Positions 1 through 7,108 are shown, numbered from the stretch's first letter. The stretch: DNA of 8,287 nt from Desulfurococcales archaeon (GCA_026985375.1 JALSQP010000118.1:1-8287), one strand, 5' to 3'. Numbers and translations are program-made. The notes: a model not told the origin generated them from the letters alone.

Positions 1-777
1 AACGCTCCCTGCTATTAGGCCTGAGATCGTAAGTGCTAATATAATCATTCGCGGCACACTGATACCACTACTCCTTAGAAGATCAGGGTTATTTCCTAGG
101 ATTCTTATTCGGAGACCTATGGCTGTGTTTTTCAACATATACCATACAGCGATGAACAAGATAATCATTAATAGAAATCCGTCCCAAGTCATCGTGGTTC
201 CCGGTACCTGTGGAAACATCACTTGTGATGGAATTATATCGGTTCTTATGTAGTTATATACATGTTTTCCTAGCCAAGGCCCTCTTACTAGGATGTCAAC
301 AATATAGTAGGCAATATAATTCATTATGAGCGTAATCGGTACCTCATCAAGACCAAGATAGGCCCTAGGAAGGGCTGCCAGGAAAGCCCATAATGCACCC
401 GCCAGCATTCCCATCACTATCATAGATATTTGCGCTAACCCCGGGTTTATGCTTGGAAGGACTGTGAATAATGCCACCCATGTCGCAGCCATAATACCGA
501 ATGTGATTTGACCCTCTCCGCCGATATTCCATATACTTCCCTTGAAGCTTACTAGTAGTGCTATCCCTACAATAGTGAGGGCAACAAACGTCTGCGCCAT
601 AACGCCGGGTCTCGTAAAACCATAGACAATAGCGTTCAGAACAGCTACTGGACTAGCACCTACCAAGGCATACAATATTATTATACTTATTGCTATACCC
701 GTCAGGAGCGCGATTATCGGTATAATCCAGTATGGTATGGGTTTGACTCTTCTGATAATGACCATGCCTATCTTCAT
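1..777 (-). CDS. BMP/nucleoside-type ABC importer permease (C-terminus cut by window edge)
   Basis: This is the inner-membrane permease of an ABC importer in the branched-chain permease/BMP-nucleoside group. The reading frame is open from ATG at 777 to base 1, giving 259 residues; the family is usually about 350, so roughly a quarter lies outside the window. The protein is strongly hydrophobic throughout. Family hallmarks seen are IWNIGGEGQ (82-90), LDEVPITLIMNYIA (143-156) and, near the cytoplasmic coupling region, TAIGLRIRILGNNP (218-231). Start choice is firm: a GGTGAT ribosome binding site sits six bases before the ATG, and only two bases separate the ATG from the upstream ATPase stop codon, so translation is probably coupled. 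The substrate is inferred from the family and from the BMP-type binding protein two genes upstream. Nucleosides are most likely, although other small solutes cannot be excluded. Confidence 0.9.
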   Translation of the reverse strand, partial: MKIGMVIIRRVKPIPYWIIPIIALLTGIAISIIILYALVGASPVAVLNAIVYGFTRPGVMAQTFVALTIVGIALLVSFKGSIWNIGGEGQITFGIMAATWVALFTVLPSINPGLAQISMIVMGMLAGALWAFLAALPRAYLGLDEVPITLIMNYIAYYIVDILVRGPWLGKHVYNYIRTDIIPSQVMFPQVPGTTMTWDGFLLMIILFIAVWYMLKNTAIGLRIRILGNNPDLLRSSGISVPRMIILALTISGLIAGSV

Positions 778-779
778 AG

Positions 780-2333
780 TTACATCACCATCAAGTGCTC
801 AATTTCTTCTCTCTTGGCCTTATCTGCAGGAAATATACCGACTATTTTGCCCGAGTTCATAACGGCTATTCTATCACTAATTTGGAAGATTTCATCGAGA
901 TCCTCACTAGCAATTATCGCGGTTATCTTATCCCTTAGAACTTTTTCCTTGATTATCTTCCTGACCTTGATCGCTGTTGCTTCATCGAGTGCTCTCGTCG
1001 GGTTGTATGCCACTAAAAGATTAGTAGCTACAGTCAATTCTCTCGCGACAAGAACCTTCATAATATTTCCACCACTAAGGAACTTTACTGGGGTGTCTGG
1101 TGAAGGTGTTTTAATCTCAAATTCTTTGATCAGCTTAAGTGTTATCCCTCTAACTTTGTCCCAACTTATTATTCTCTTACTATATACTGGTAGGATCGCA
1201 ATATTTTCAATGATACTATTTTCTATGCTTACACCGTATTTTGCTGGTAGATCAGGTATGTAGCCGACACCATTAATTCTTAGATAATATGTTGTCTTCT
1301 TCGTAACATCTTCACCGTTATATACAATCCTACCCTTGACAACTGGTCTCAGCCTCATGATTGCCTGTATAAGTTCTTTCTGACCATTGCCGGCCACTCC
1401 GGCGATACCCAGTATTTCTCCCTTCTTTACTTCGAGGCTTACACCCTGTACTGCGTAGCCTCCGAAGTCACCCATTACCCATAGGTCTTTTACTTCTAGA
1501 ACGGTTTTGGGCTCTGGCTGTGCGGTCGGTAATCTCTCATAGGTGATTTCTGCACTTTTCTCGCCGAACATCAGAGCTCTGATCTTCTCTATTGTAGCTT
1601 CTTTCCTTTCGAGGTGGCCTGCTACCTTGCCTCTTCTTAGAACAGTTATCTCATCTGCTACGTCCATAGCCTCGTAGATCTTGTGTGTGATGAGAACCAC
1701 TGTTCCTCCTTCGTCGGCGAACCGTCTTATAAATTTATAGAATCTCTGCTTCTCCTCGATCGGCAGGTATGTGATAGCCTCGTCTAATAGTAGTACCTTT
1801 GCACCTAATAGGATCGCACGTAGTATCTCGACGAGCTGTTTCTGAGTATAGCTGAGCCTCCATACCTCGATGCCAGGCTCTATCTTGATGCCTACACGCT
1901 TGGATTCTTCCCTGATAGTCTTGTAAACCCTCGTAACTGGTACGAAGTGGTTGTATTTCTCAAGACCCAGGATGATGTTCTCGGCAACAGTCAACGTATC
2001 GATGATCTGTGGTGACTGGCTTACCATCACTATCCCCATATTGATAGCATCAGCAGGACTTGTCAACCTAGTTGGCCGATCATTGATGATGATCTCTCCT
2101 TCATCAGGCGTATATATGCCGTATAGGATCTTGACTAGTGTTGACTTTCCAGCACCGTTTTCGCCAAGCAGTGCATGCACTGTTCCAGGATAGATGTCGA
2201 GGTCAATGTGGTCAAGTGCAATTACTCCCGGGAATCGCTTCGTTATTCCTCGCAGACTCACTATTGGTTTTCTATCTTCTTGAGGAGGGGATAAAAAAGT
2301 GGTTTTGACATTATTTGCCTCCGCCGCCACCAT
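780..2333 (-). CDS. Double-domain ATPase of BMP/nucleoside-type ABC importer
   Basis: This is the cytoplasmic ATP-hydrolysing subunit, with two fused nucleotide-binding domains in the RbsA/YufO arrangement (517 residues, normal length). Numbering is from ATG 2333. Domain 1 has Walker A GENGAGKST (57-65), Q-loop VSQ (104-106), a degenerate signature LSYTQ (160-164) where LSxGx is usual, Walker B KVLLLDE (179-185) and H-loop H217. Domain 2 has a degenerate P-loop GVAGNGQ (312-318) without the GK(S/T), as is usual in this clade, a good signature LSGGN (419-423), a degenerate Walker B around 439-450 and the clade-typical IIASEDLDE (473-481). The start is uncertain among GTG 2339, ATG 2333 and GTG 2330, which all share the purine-rich GGAAGGGTGG stretch upstream. 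About 25 non-conserved residues precede the first domain. It follows the binding-protein gene after a 67-base gap and sits two bases before the permease. Confidence 0.92.
   Translation of the reverse strand: MVAAEANNVKTTFLSPPQEDRKPIVSLRGITKRFPGVIALDHIDLDIYPGTVHALLGENGAGKSTLVKILYGIYTPDEGEIIINDRPTRLTSPADAINMGIVMVSQSPQIIDTLTVAENIILGLEKYNHFVPVTRVYKTIREESKRVGIKIEPGIEVWRLSYTQKQLVEILRAILLGAKVLLLDEAITYLPIEEKQRFYKFIRRFADEGGTVVLITHKIYEAMDVADEITVLRRGKVAGHLERKEATIEKIRALMFGEKSAEITYERLPTAQPEPKTVLEVKDLWVMGDFGGYAVQGVSLEVKKGEILGIAGVAGNGQKELIQAIMRLRPVVKGRIVYNGEDVTKKTTYYLRINGVGYIPDLPAKYGVSIENSIIENIAILPVYSKRIISWDKVRGITLKLIKEFEIKTPSPDTPVKFLSGGNIMKVLVARELTVATNLLVAYNPTRALDEATAIKVRKIIKEKVLRDKITAIIASEDLDEIFQISDRIAVMNSGKIVGIFPADKAKREEIEHLMVM
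784..789 (-). promoter_or_regulatory. Ribosome binding site of the permease gene
   Basis: On the minus strand GGTGAT lies six bases upstream of the permease ATG (777) and inside the last codons of the ATPase gene. It matches the archaeal anti-Shine-Dalgarno complement and supports both the start choice and translational coupling of the two genes. Confidence 0.7.
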
Positions 2334-2400
2334 TACCACCCTTCCTTGAATCTGTATTATGCTTACGGCTACGGTATTTATGTTATACTACTAAGCGTTG

Positions 2401-3795
2401 CTACGAGTGATATACTACCCAATTTACGAACCAGTTCATACTCCATAGCTGGTCGTGCCCTAAGCGCTCACCTGCAGGTATGGTAACTTTCTTGCTTGGA
2501 TTCTTGATATAGTATCCCTGCAGCGGTCCTGTGAATGGGTCGAAGGGTGTCCCTATGAATATCGTCTTGTTATCAACAGTGATCTTGGTAATAGTCATAT
2601 ACTTGTGTGTGAAATCGGTTAACTCTAGCGGGGTTAACATTGGGGCGTCTTTGAACATTCTGTAGCGTTCCATTACTAGCTGGTAGACGCTCATCTTCTT
2701 ACCGGTTAGCTTGTCAGTGACATAGGTGTTCTTGAGTATGTTGATGAACTTCGGGTTGATGTGCATAACAGTACCGTTAGGGAATATCCAGCAACCAAAG
2801 TCAACAGCGCCGCTGTTAAGTAGATACCAGTAATCTACGTGCTCTAAGTTGTACGGTGTATAGATACCTGCCTTTATTTTAGCCAGTATGTCTGCATAAA
2901 TAACTTCCCAATGCACGATCTGGCCGCTCACGACAGCGTCTTTACCATAGATCCATCCTGGACTGTAGTGGCTAAATACATAGAGCGGGTGACTCACCTT
3001 GCCTGCTAAGTAGTCTTTGGTTATTTGTTCTGCTAGCTGAAGTATTGCTGTCGAGTCCTCCGTATAGGCTAGTACGTCAACATCATAGTTCTTCCATAGA
3101 GTCTCAGCGGCATTTCTAGCTTTATCAGGTGCAAACCATGCTCCTATCTCGATGACATGTACCTTAATGTTTTTGCCCAACTGCGAAGCTACCTCGTGTG
3201 CTCCGATCGAGAACGCGTTTATATGTCTGACTACCTCAGGTGTTAGATATGCTGCAACGTAACCTATGTTGCCAGTCTTAGTTAGTGCCCCGGCAATGAG
3301 ACCGTCTAAATAATAGACCTGATATAGGTCGGCGAAGTAGGTGCCTACGTTGTGGGCTCTCTTATATCCTGAGCAGTGGAAGAACATTACGTTCGGGTAT
3401 TTCTTAGCTGCTGCGATGGTCCCGTCCATGAACTCGAAGCTGGTGGTGAAGATAACATTGTATCCCTGGGAGACCAGCGTATCGATTGTCTGTCCCAGCT
3501 TGTCCTCGCTTACGCTCTCAACGTAGGTTGTCTTAAGCCAGTCTTTATATAGATCTGCGACTATTCTCCTGCCTAGGTCGTGCATGTAGCTCCAGCCGAA
3601 GTCACCTACTGGTCCTACATATATCCATGCCGCCTTAATTGTTGCGGGCGGCGTCCAGGTGGTGGGTGTTGCTGTCTTTGTTGCTGCTGTCGATGTGGTT
3701 TTTCCTGCAGCATATAATGTTCCTGCGTAGAATGCTACGGCGCCTACGATTATTAGGATGATGATGAAGACTCCTATTAGGGCGTTTCTGCTCAT
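2401..3795 (-). CDS. Membrane-anchored BMP-family solute-binding protein of ABC importer
   Basis: This is the extracellular substrate-capturing component, Bmp domain family (the PnrA/Med/TmpC group), whose known ligands are mainly purine nucleosides. It has 464 residues numbered from ATG 3795. A single hydrophobic helix (about 5-25) is followed by a Thr/Ala-rich linker (about 32-50) and then the binding domain, which starts around 53. Family-like stretches are VGPVGDFGWSYMHDLGR (60-76), TTSFEFMDG (117-125), FDPFTGPLQG (418-427) and the C-terminal LWSMNWFVNWVV. No lipobox cysteine follows the helix, so it is probably tethered by the uncleaved helix or processed by an archaeal signal peptidase; the linker suggests surface glycosylation. 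ATG 3795 is preferred over GTG 3807 because GGGGAG lies four bases before the ATG and the GTG overlaps that site. It is the first gene of the operon, with ATPase and permease following. Confidence 0.92.
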   Translation of the reverse strand: MSRNALIGVFIIILIIVGAVAFYAGTLYAAGKTTSTAATKTATPTTWTPPATIKAAWIYVGPVGDFGWSYMHDLGRRIVADLYKDWLKTTYVESVSEDKLGQTIDTLVSQGYNVIFTTSFEFMDGTIAAAKKYPNVMFFHCSGYKRAHNVGTYFADLYQVYYLDGLIAGALTKTGNIGYVAAYLTPEVVRHINAFSIGAHEVASQLGKNIKVHVIEIGAWFAPDKARNAAETLWKNYDVDVLAYTEDSTAILQLAEQITKDYLAGKVSHPLYVFSHYSPGWIYGKDAVVSGQIVHWEVIYADILAKIKAGIYTPYNLEHVDYWYLLNSGAVDFGCWIFPNGTVMHINPKFINILKNTYVTDKLTGKKMSVYQLVMERYRMFKDAPMLTPLELTDFTHKYMTITKITVDNKTIFIGTPFDPFTGPLQGYYIKNPSKKVTIPAGERLGHDQLWSMNWFVNWVVYHS

Positions 3796-3799
3796 AATA

Positions 3800-3805
3800 C
3801 TCCCC
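3800..3805 (-). promoter_or_regulatory. Ribosome binding site of the binding-protein gene
   Basis: GGGGAG on the minus strand lies four bases before ATG 3795. It decides against the longer GTG start at 3807, which would lie just upstream of and overlap this element. Confidence 0.5.
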
Positions 3806-3845
3806 ACGAGAGATTCCCTTACTAATCATTACTTGTATGGACGAG

Positions 3846-3855
3846 CCTAAAAAGT
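3846..3855 (-). promoter_or_regulatory. Possible TATA box of the importer operon
   Basis: In the 72-base divergent gap (3796-3867) the minus strand reads CTTTTTAGG here, the most TATA-like element in the gap. A start site about 25 bases downstream would fall near 3825 and give a leader of about 30 bases containing the ribosome binding site, which fits the binding-protein gene. On the other strand the same AT-rich block is too close to ATG 3868 for a normal promoter spacing. Pattern reading only. Confidence 0.35.
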
Positions 3856-3867
3856 ATAGCTTACACA

Positions 3868-4581
3868 ATGGTTTTGTACAGGTATTACCACCATATATAT
3901 AGGCAAATCGATAAACACCCTTGTTGTGGGCGACCTATTTTGGGCAAAGATGCTGTACATAAGAAGCTGAAAGCTCTCGGCATAGGCAGATTCCAGGTAA
4001 TGGCTCTCCTCCAGGCCGCCAGACACTATCTCTTCAAAAAGGATCTAAGAAAAGCCAAGAGCTTCGGGCTGAACCGCGCAATATTCTATGCATGGGCAAA
4101 ATACTATGGTCCACACAAGTATCCATACAGGCTAATGAGAGTCATAGAGATGGTGAGGAAGCAGAGGAGCGGAGGCAAGATTGAGAAGTGCCCAGAAGGG
4201 TTCGTTGAGGAATTAGGCGAGTGTATCGAGGTATCACCCAGGGGCTACTGCATGATCGGAGGTAATGAGCAGACGGAGTATGATTTTGACCGGCAGATTA
4301 CACGGAGGATAAAGCTATTAATTGATCCCGAGAAGGCTTGGAAGGCCGCACTCGAATACGTGTCGAATTTTCCCAAGGAAATACTTCGCCATCCTGGCAA
4401 GTTCTATAAGCTCGTATATGAGCCCGTTAGGGACACGTTCTTCATAGAGCTTCTAGAGAAAGGTAGAGTCGAGGCTCCAAAGGAGTTCATTGACTATCTG
4501 GCTAGAGAGACCGTCAGCAAGAAGAAAGGTAAGAGTTTATATGACTATATAGGTAGTGATAAGGAAAAGAGCGGTAATTGA
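3868..4581 (+). CDS. Conserved-looking hypothetical protein, basic with five cysteines
   Basis: I do not recognise this 237-residue protein. It is soluble, with no signal peptide or membrane helix. The N-terminal half (about 1-105) is rich in Lys, Arg, Tyr and His and looks helical, with HPCCGRP at 17-23 and an aromatic stretch GLNRAIFYAWAKYYG (67-81). A middle segment holds C108, C119 and C128 with Pro/Gly turns (KCPEGFVEELGECIE, 107-121). The C-terminal part (about 145-230) alternates charged helices and strands and ends in a Lys-rich tail. The cysteine spacing could suit metal or disulfide binding, and the basic character could suit nucleic-acid binding; both are speculation. No clear ribosome binding site precedes ATG 3868, so the start is uncertain; TTG 3874 is an alternative. 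It is probably co-transcribed with the CDF-like gene, whose ribosome binding site lies in this gene's stop codon. Confidence 0.75.
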   Translation: MVLYRYYHHIYRQIDKHPCCGRPILGKDAVHKKLKALGIGRFQVMALLQAARHYLFKKDLRKAKSFGLNRAIFYAWAKYYGPHKYPYRLMRVIEMVRKQRSGGKIEKCPEGFVEELGECIEVSPRGYCMIGGNEQTEYDFDRQITRRIKLLIDPEKAWKAALEYVSNFPKEILRHPGKFYKLVYEPVRDTFFIELLEKGRVEAPKEFIDYLARETVSKKKGKSLYDYIGSDKEKSGN

Positions 4582-4584
4582 GGG
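4579..4584 (+). promoter_or_regulatory. Ribosome binding site of the CDF-like gene, overlapping upstream stop
   Basis: TGAGGG is a strong match to the archaeal 16S 3' end complement. Its first three bases are the TGA stop of the preceding gene, and it lies five bases before ATG 4590. It favours that ATG over the upstream TTG 4578 and indicates translational coupling. Confidence 0.65.
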
Positions 4585-4589
4585 CATGG

Positions 4590-5414
4590 ATGATAATTGT
4601 GCGAGGATTCAATACGAAGCTACTAGTGATAATATTACTGTTAAGCATATCCGGCACAATTATCAAAACAGTAGGCGGAATAATCTATGGGTCACGGAGC
4701 CTCTTCGTCGACTCTCTAACATGTTTCGCCAACCTCGTAGCCATAATATCTACTATTTACTTCTATAGGGTAAGCCTCATGCCCCCGGACACCGATCACC
4801 ACTATGGCCACCACAAGTTGGGCTTCGGCGGAACAATAGTGAGCATGTTGGCCTATAGCTTCGTGGCAGGAATAGCTGTTTCAACGCTTATGGAGACCCA
4901 TGAGTACCATGTATACATTCAGGCAGTATGGATGGCTGTGGCCGGGTTCTTCCTCTACCTAGGCGCGATAATCCTCGCTAACCGTGCTGGCGAATTCTTC
5001 AGAGCCTATGCAGTATTCACTATCAGCGAGCTGATAGAGAGCGGGGCCGTAATAGTAGCTAGTCTAGGAGGCGCGATTATCAACTATATGATTGATTACG
5101 CCGGAGCAGTCATTATAACGATCTATATATTCATAGAACTCTACGATACAGGAAAGAAAGTCATAATGTACCTCAGCGATATAGCGCCTCCCCAAGAATT
5201 CATAGAGAAAGTGCGTAGACTCGTGGAGGAACACGGTTTCAGCCTCGTTTCCCTCAAGATGAGACGCATAAGCGAGGGTGTTGTCCACGGCGATCTAGTG
5301 GTTAGGTCCCGCGAAGACATCGATATCAAGAAACTGGTCGAACACATCAAGCATATTAAGGAAGAGCTTAGAGAAAAATATGGTCTTGACTGCTCCATTG
5401 AGCTTACCGGATAA
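4590..5414 (+). CDS. Cation diffusion facilitator (CDF) family transporter, divergent metal site
   Basis: This is a predicted membrane protein of the CDF/ZnT/YiiP family, whose members export divalent metals such as Zn, Mn, Fe or Co by proton exchange. It has 274 residues numbered from ATG 4590. Six predicted helices lie at about 11-31, 39-59, 79-101, 109-130, 141-162 and 164-184, followed by a cytoplasmic ferredoxin-like domain (about 200-274). Family marks are GSRSLFVDSL in helix 2, the loop motif DTDHHYGHHK (67-76) matching the DxxHxYGHxK site, and the SDIAPPQEF transition after helix 6. By hand alignment to YiiP, site A has D41 but C45 in place of the second Asp, and F143 and E147 in place of His/Asp in helix 5. 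The metal, or even transport activity, is therefore uncertain. A longer TTG start at 4578 would add four residues. The upstream gene is probably its operon partner. Confidence 0.85.
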   Translation: MIIVRGFNTKLLVIILLLSISGTIIKTVGGIIYGSRSLFVDSLTCFANLVAIISTIYFYRVSLMPPDTDHHYGHHKLGFGGTIVSMLAYSFVAGIAVSTLMETHEYHVYIQAVWMAVAGFFLYLGAIILANRAGEFFRAYAVFTISELIESGAVIVASLGGAIINYMIDYAGAVIITIYIFIELYDTGKKVIMYLSDIAPPQEFIEKVRRLVEEHGFSLVSLKMRRISEGVVHGDLVVRSREDIDIKKLVEHIKHIKEELREKYGLDCSIELTG

Positions 5415-5428
5415 AGAAGCTTCTTTTA
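5412..5428. terminator. Palindrome joining two convergent stop codons, likely bidirectional terminator
   Basis: The 11 bases between the CDF-like gene (stop TAA 5412-5414) and the convergent membrane-protein gene (stop TAA on the minus strand, 5428-5426) form the core of a perfect 14-bp palindrome, AAAGAAGCTTCTTT (5413-5426). Each strand reads through it into a T-rich 3' end (TTCTTTTA on plus, TTCTTTAT on minus). Archaeal termination depends mainly on T-runs, so this element could end transcription from both sides. Confidence 0.5.
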
Positions 5429-7021
5429 CCCCGTACTAGTCTTGTTGATCTGTTTTTCAAGCTCATCGAGCTGTGTCAGTAGCTTCTGTAGCTCTTCTAT
5501 CATCCCGGTTATCTCCTTCTTAATCTCTTCTATCCTTTGAAGCATTGATGGTGTTGTCACATTCACATGTGTACCACTAAGAGTCTTCAAGAATGTTTTG
5601 AACTCTTGCAAGCTCAGCATGTTCTCCACTGGTAGTGAGTAGACGTTGCCAGTCTTCGCGTTTACGAGATCTATCGATATGACTCCTCTTCCATCACTTG
5701 TTATGATTGTGACTTTCCAGTATAGCGTATTATTAATTATGATCGGTATTGGCTCCGCTAGTTTGAATCTCTCCCAGTCATATCTCGGGTGAGCCTTCTG
5801 TATATATGAGGCTATCTTCGAAGCACCTATCCATTGCGTCACCGGCCTATAGATTTTTATGACAGGATTTATAGTTTCAGCGTCAACATACGTTATGTAT
5901 TTTATAGCATAGCTTGCCCCGCTGGGCTCGGCCACGAATAACCAGTATAGGTGCCCATTGTTGTCGAATACGAGATATGGCTGAGGGTTCAGACCAATAT
6001 CTCTTATCGTGAATGTCAGATGGTAGAGGACGACGTTTATGAAGCCTGGACTCCACCTGTATAGCTCTATCCATTCACGCGCTATTACCTCAGGGACTAC
6101 TGGGATCTTGTAGGTCTTGAAGATAGGGCCGAGCACAGGATCAGAGAATATCTTGTCTGCAGGAACGATCCTTACATTTCCATCAGCGCTTATCACCGCG
6201 TAGCCATAAAGTAGCGGGACATAGTAGTCTGCTCCTCTCTGCCAAGTCTCGAGAGGTACAAGCACATATATCTTGTCTCCTAGTCTAACCTCTATGTTAT
6301 CCTCAAGGAGCGGCTTGCAGAACAAGCTTCTCGCCTTTAATTCCCTATAGAGCGTGTCAATGTATAATGACGTGAGCCTGACGCGGTGGAGAGACCAGTA
6401 GAGGGTGTGGTTTACGAATTCAACGCTTGGCGGGTAGGACGAGCCGTTCACAAATACTACGCCATAGGCGTTCCTGAACAGCTCGTTCCAGAACCCCTCG
6501 GGCTCTATGATCCAGTTGTAAACGACGCTATCACCGCTATAATACAGATATGATTCGTCAATGTAGACCGTATGTGTGGGTATCTGTAGGAGTGACAGAG
6601 CATATGCGTAAGCTGTCTCTAATGGGATTATCCTGGTCATAGAGACCTCGATAGGCTTGTCTATTATTTCTATATAGTGTGAAGCTATATACGATCCGCT
6701 TGATGGGGTGACGAGAATGAAGTTCACGAACGGTATAAATATCGATGCCATGATGAATGCTGCTATTATTAGTGATACTGCTCTCCGTGTCTCTTTTACA
6801 AATCGTTCTTCTCCATGTTGCAAAGTTTTTCGGACTTTTACATACATGAGGAATGGAAGCACTATCAATAATAAGATCCCGGTGGCTAGTACTATGTACG
6901 CTGTGCTTGCTAATTGCTCAGCTATTGGTCCTACGATGTTTACGAATCCTCCGCTTAGAAATGATATAATATATAGCAGGATAACTATTGCTAAGATCTT
7001 TAATATGAGTGTTTGTCTCAA
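5426..7021 (-). CDS. Three-helix membrane protein with large extracytoplasmic domain, function unknown
   Basis: Not recognised. It has 531 residues. Three hydrophobic helices lie at about 8-28, 36-61 and 82-105, with a basic loop KVRKTLQHGEERFVKETRR (62-80) between the second and third. The positive-inside rule places the N-terminus inside and the remaining ~425 residues outside. The ectodomain has N-glycosylation sequons at N192, N204, N430, N487 and N526, which is compatible with surface exposure. The motif N-x-x-LYW occurs at 204, 355 and 430; the last two are followed by VDAETI and VNAKTGNV strands that resemble PepSY or UPF0182-type ectodomain repeats. That is a weak resemblance, not an assignment. 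The C-terminus (about 493-526) is a heptad-like Leu/Ile/Glu/Lys coiled coil. TTG 7021 is chosen as start because GGTGA lies seven bases upstream and the next Met is well inside the second helix. It is divergent from deoC and convergent with the CDF-like gene. Confidence 0.8.
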   Translation of the reverse strand: MRQTLILKILAIVILLYIISFLSGGFVNIVGPIAEQLASTAYIVLATGILLLIVLPFLMYVKVRKTLQHGEERFVKETRRAVSLIIAAFIMASIFIPFVNFILVTPSSGSYIASHYIEIIDKPIEVSMTRIIPLETAYAYALSLLQIPTHTVYIDESYLYYSGDSVVYNWIIEPEGFWNELFRNAYGVVFVNGSSYPPSVEFVNHTLYWSLHRVRLTSLYIDTLYRELKARSLFCKPLLEDNIEVRLGDKIYVLVPLETWQRGADYYVPLLYGYAVISADGNVRIVPADKIFSDPVLGPIFKTYKIPVVPEVIAREWIELYRWSPGFINVVLYHLTFTIRDIGLNPQPYLVFDNNGHLYWLFVAEPSGASYAIKYITYVDAETINPVIKIYRPVTQWIGASKIASYIQKAHPRYDWERFKLAEPIPIIINNTLYWKVTIITSDGRGVISIDLVNAKTGNVYSLPVENMLSLQEFKTFLKTLSGTHVNVTTPSMLQRIEEIKKEITGMIEELQKLLTQLDELEKQINKTSTG

Positions 7022-7028
7022 CCAATAT

Positions 7029-7033
7029 TCACC
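7029..7033 (-). promoter_or_regulatory. Ribosome binding site supporting a TTG start
   Basis: GGTGA on the minus strand lies seven bases before TTG 7021 and is the main evidence that the membrane-protein gene starts at this unusual codon. No TATA-like element at the expected distance is convincing; the minus-strand AACAAATATC at 7061-7070 is a weak candidate. Confidence 0.6.
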
Positions 7034-7098
7034 TAATTTACATCATATAATTTAGAGCATGATATTTGTTCGGTTATACATGGAGCGGATAATACCTA

Positions 7099-7108
7099 TT
7101 ATAAATAA
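7099..7108 (+). promoter_or_regulatory. Likely TATA box of deoC
   Basis: TTATAAATAA lies within the 119-base divergent gap (7022-7140). A start site about 25 bases downstream would fall near 7128-7131, giving a very short leader close to the ribosome binding site. The rest of the gap is AT-rich, with no hairpin or repeat that I could identify. Confidence 0.45.

Noticed and set aside
814..1263. 149-codon open frame on the plus strand
   Set aside because: It lies entirely antisense to the conserved second domain of the ABC ATPase, has no ribosome binding site, and its hydrophobic product is a mirror of the coding strand.
2361..2375. Short direct repeat TACGGC/TACGGT in the intergenic spacer
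   Set aside because: Two imperfect six-base copies are within chance expectation and no further units follow.
3635..3868. 77-codon minus-strand frame crossing the start of the binding-protein gene
   Set aside because: It is a frame-shifted reading of the linker and signal-anchor region, and its low-complexity Arg/His/Asn product reflects the repetitive Thr codons of the real gene.
4578..4580. TTG as start of the CDF-like gene
   Set aside because: It would lie just before or within the strong TGAGGG ribosome binding site that is properly spaced from ATG 4590; it adds only four residues.
4556..4768. 70-codon plus-strand frame over the junction of the hypothetical and CDF genes
   Set aside because: It overlaps both genes out of frame and shows no domain; the CDF frame is clearly the coding one here.
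7044..7054. TATA-like AT block upstream of the membrane-protein gene on the minus strand
   Set aside because: A start site 25 bases downstream would fall inside or after the GGTGA ribosome binding site, which contradicts its use with TTG 7021.
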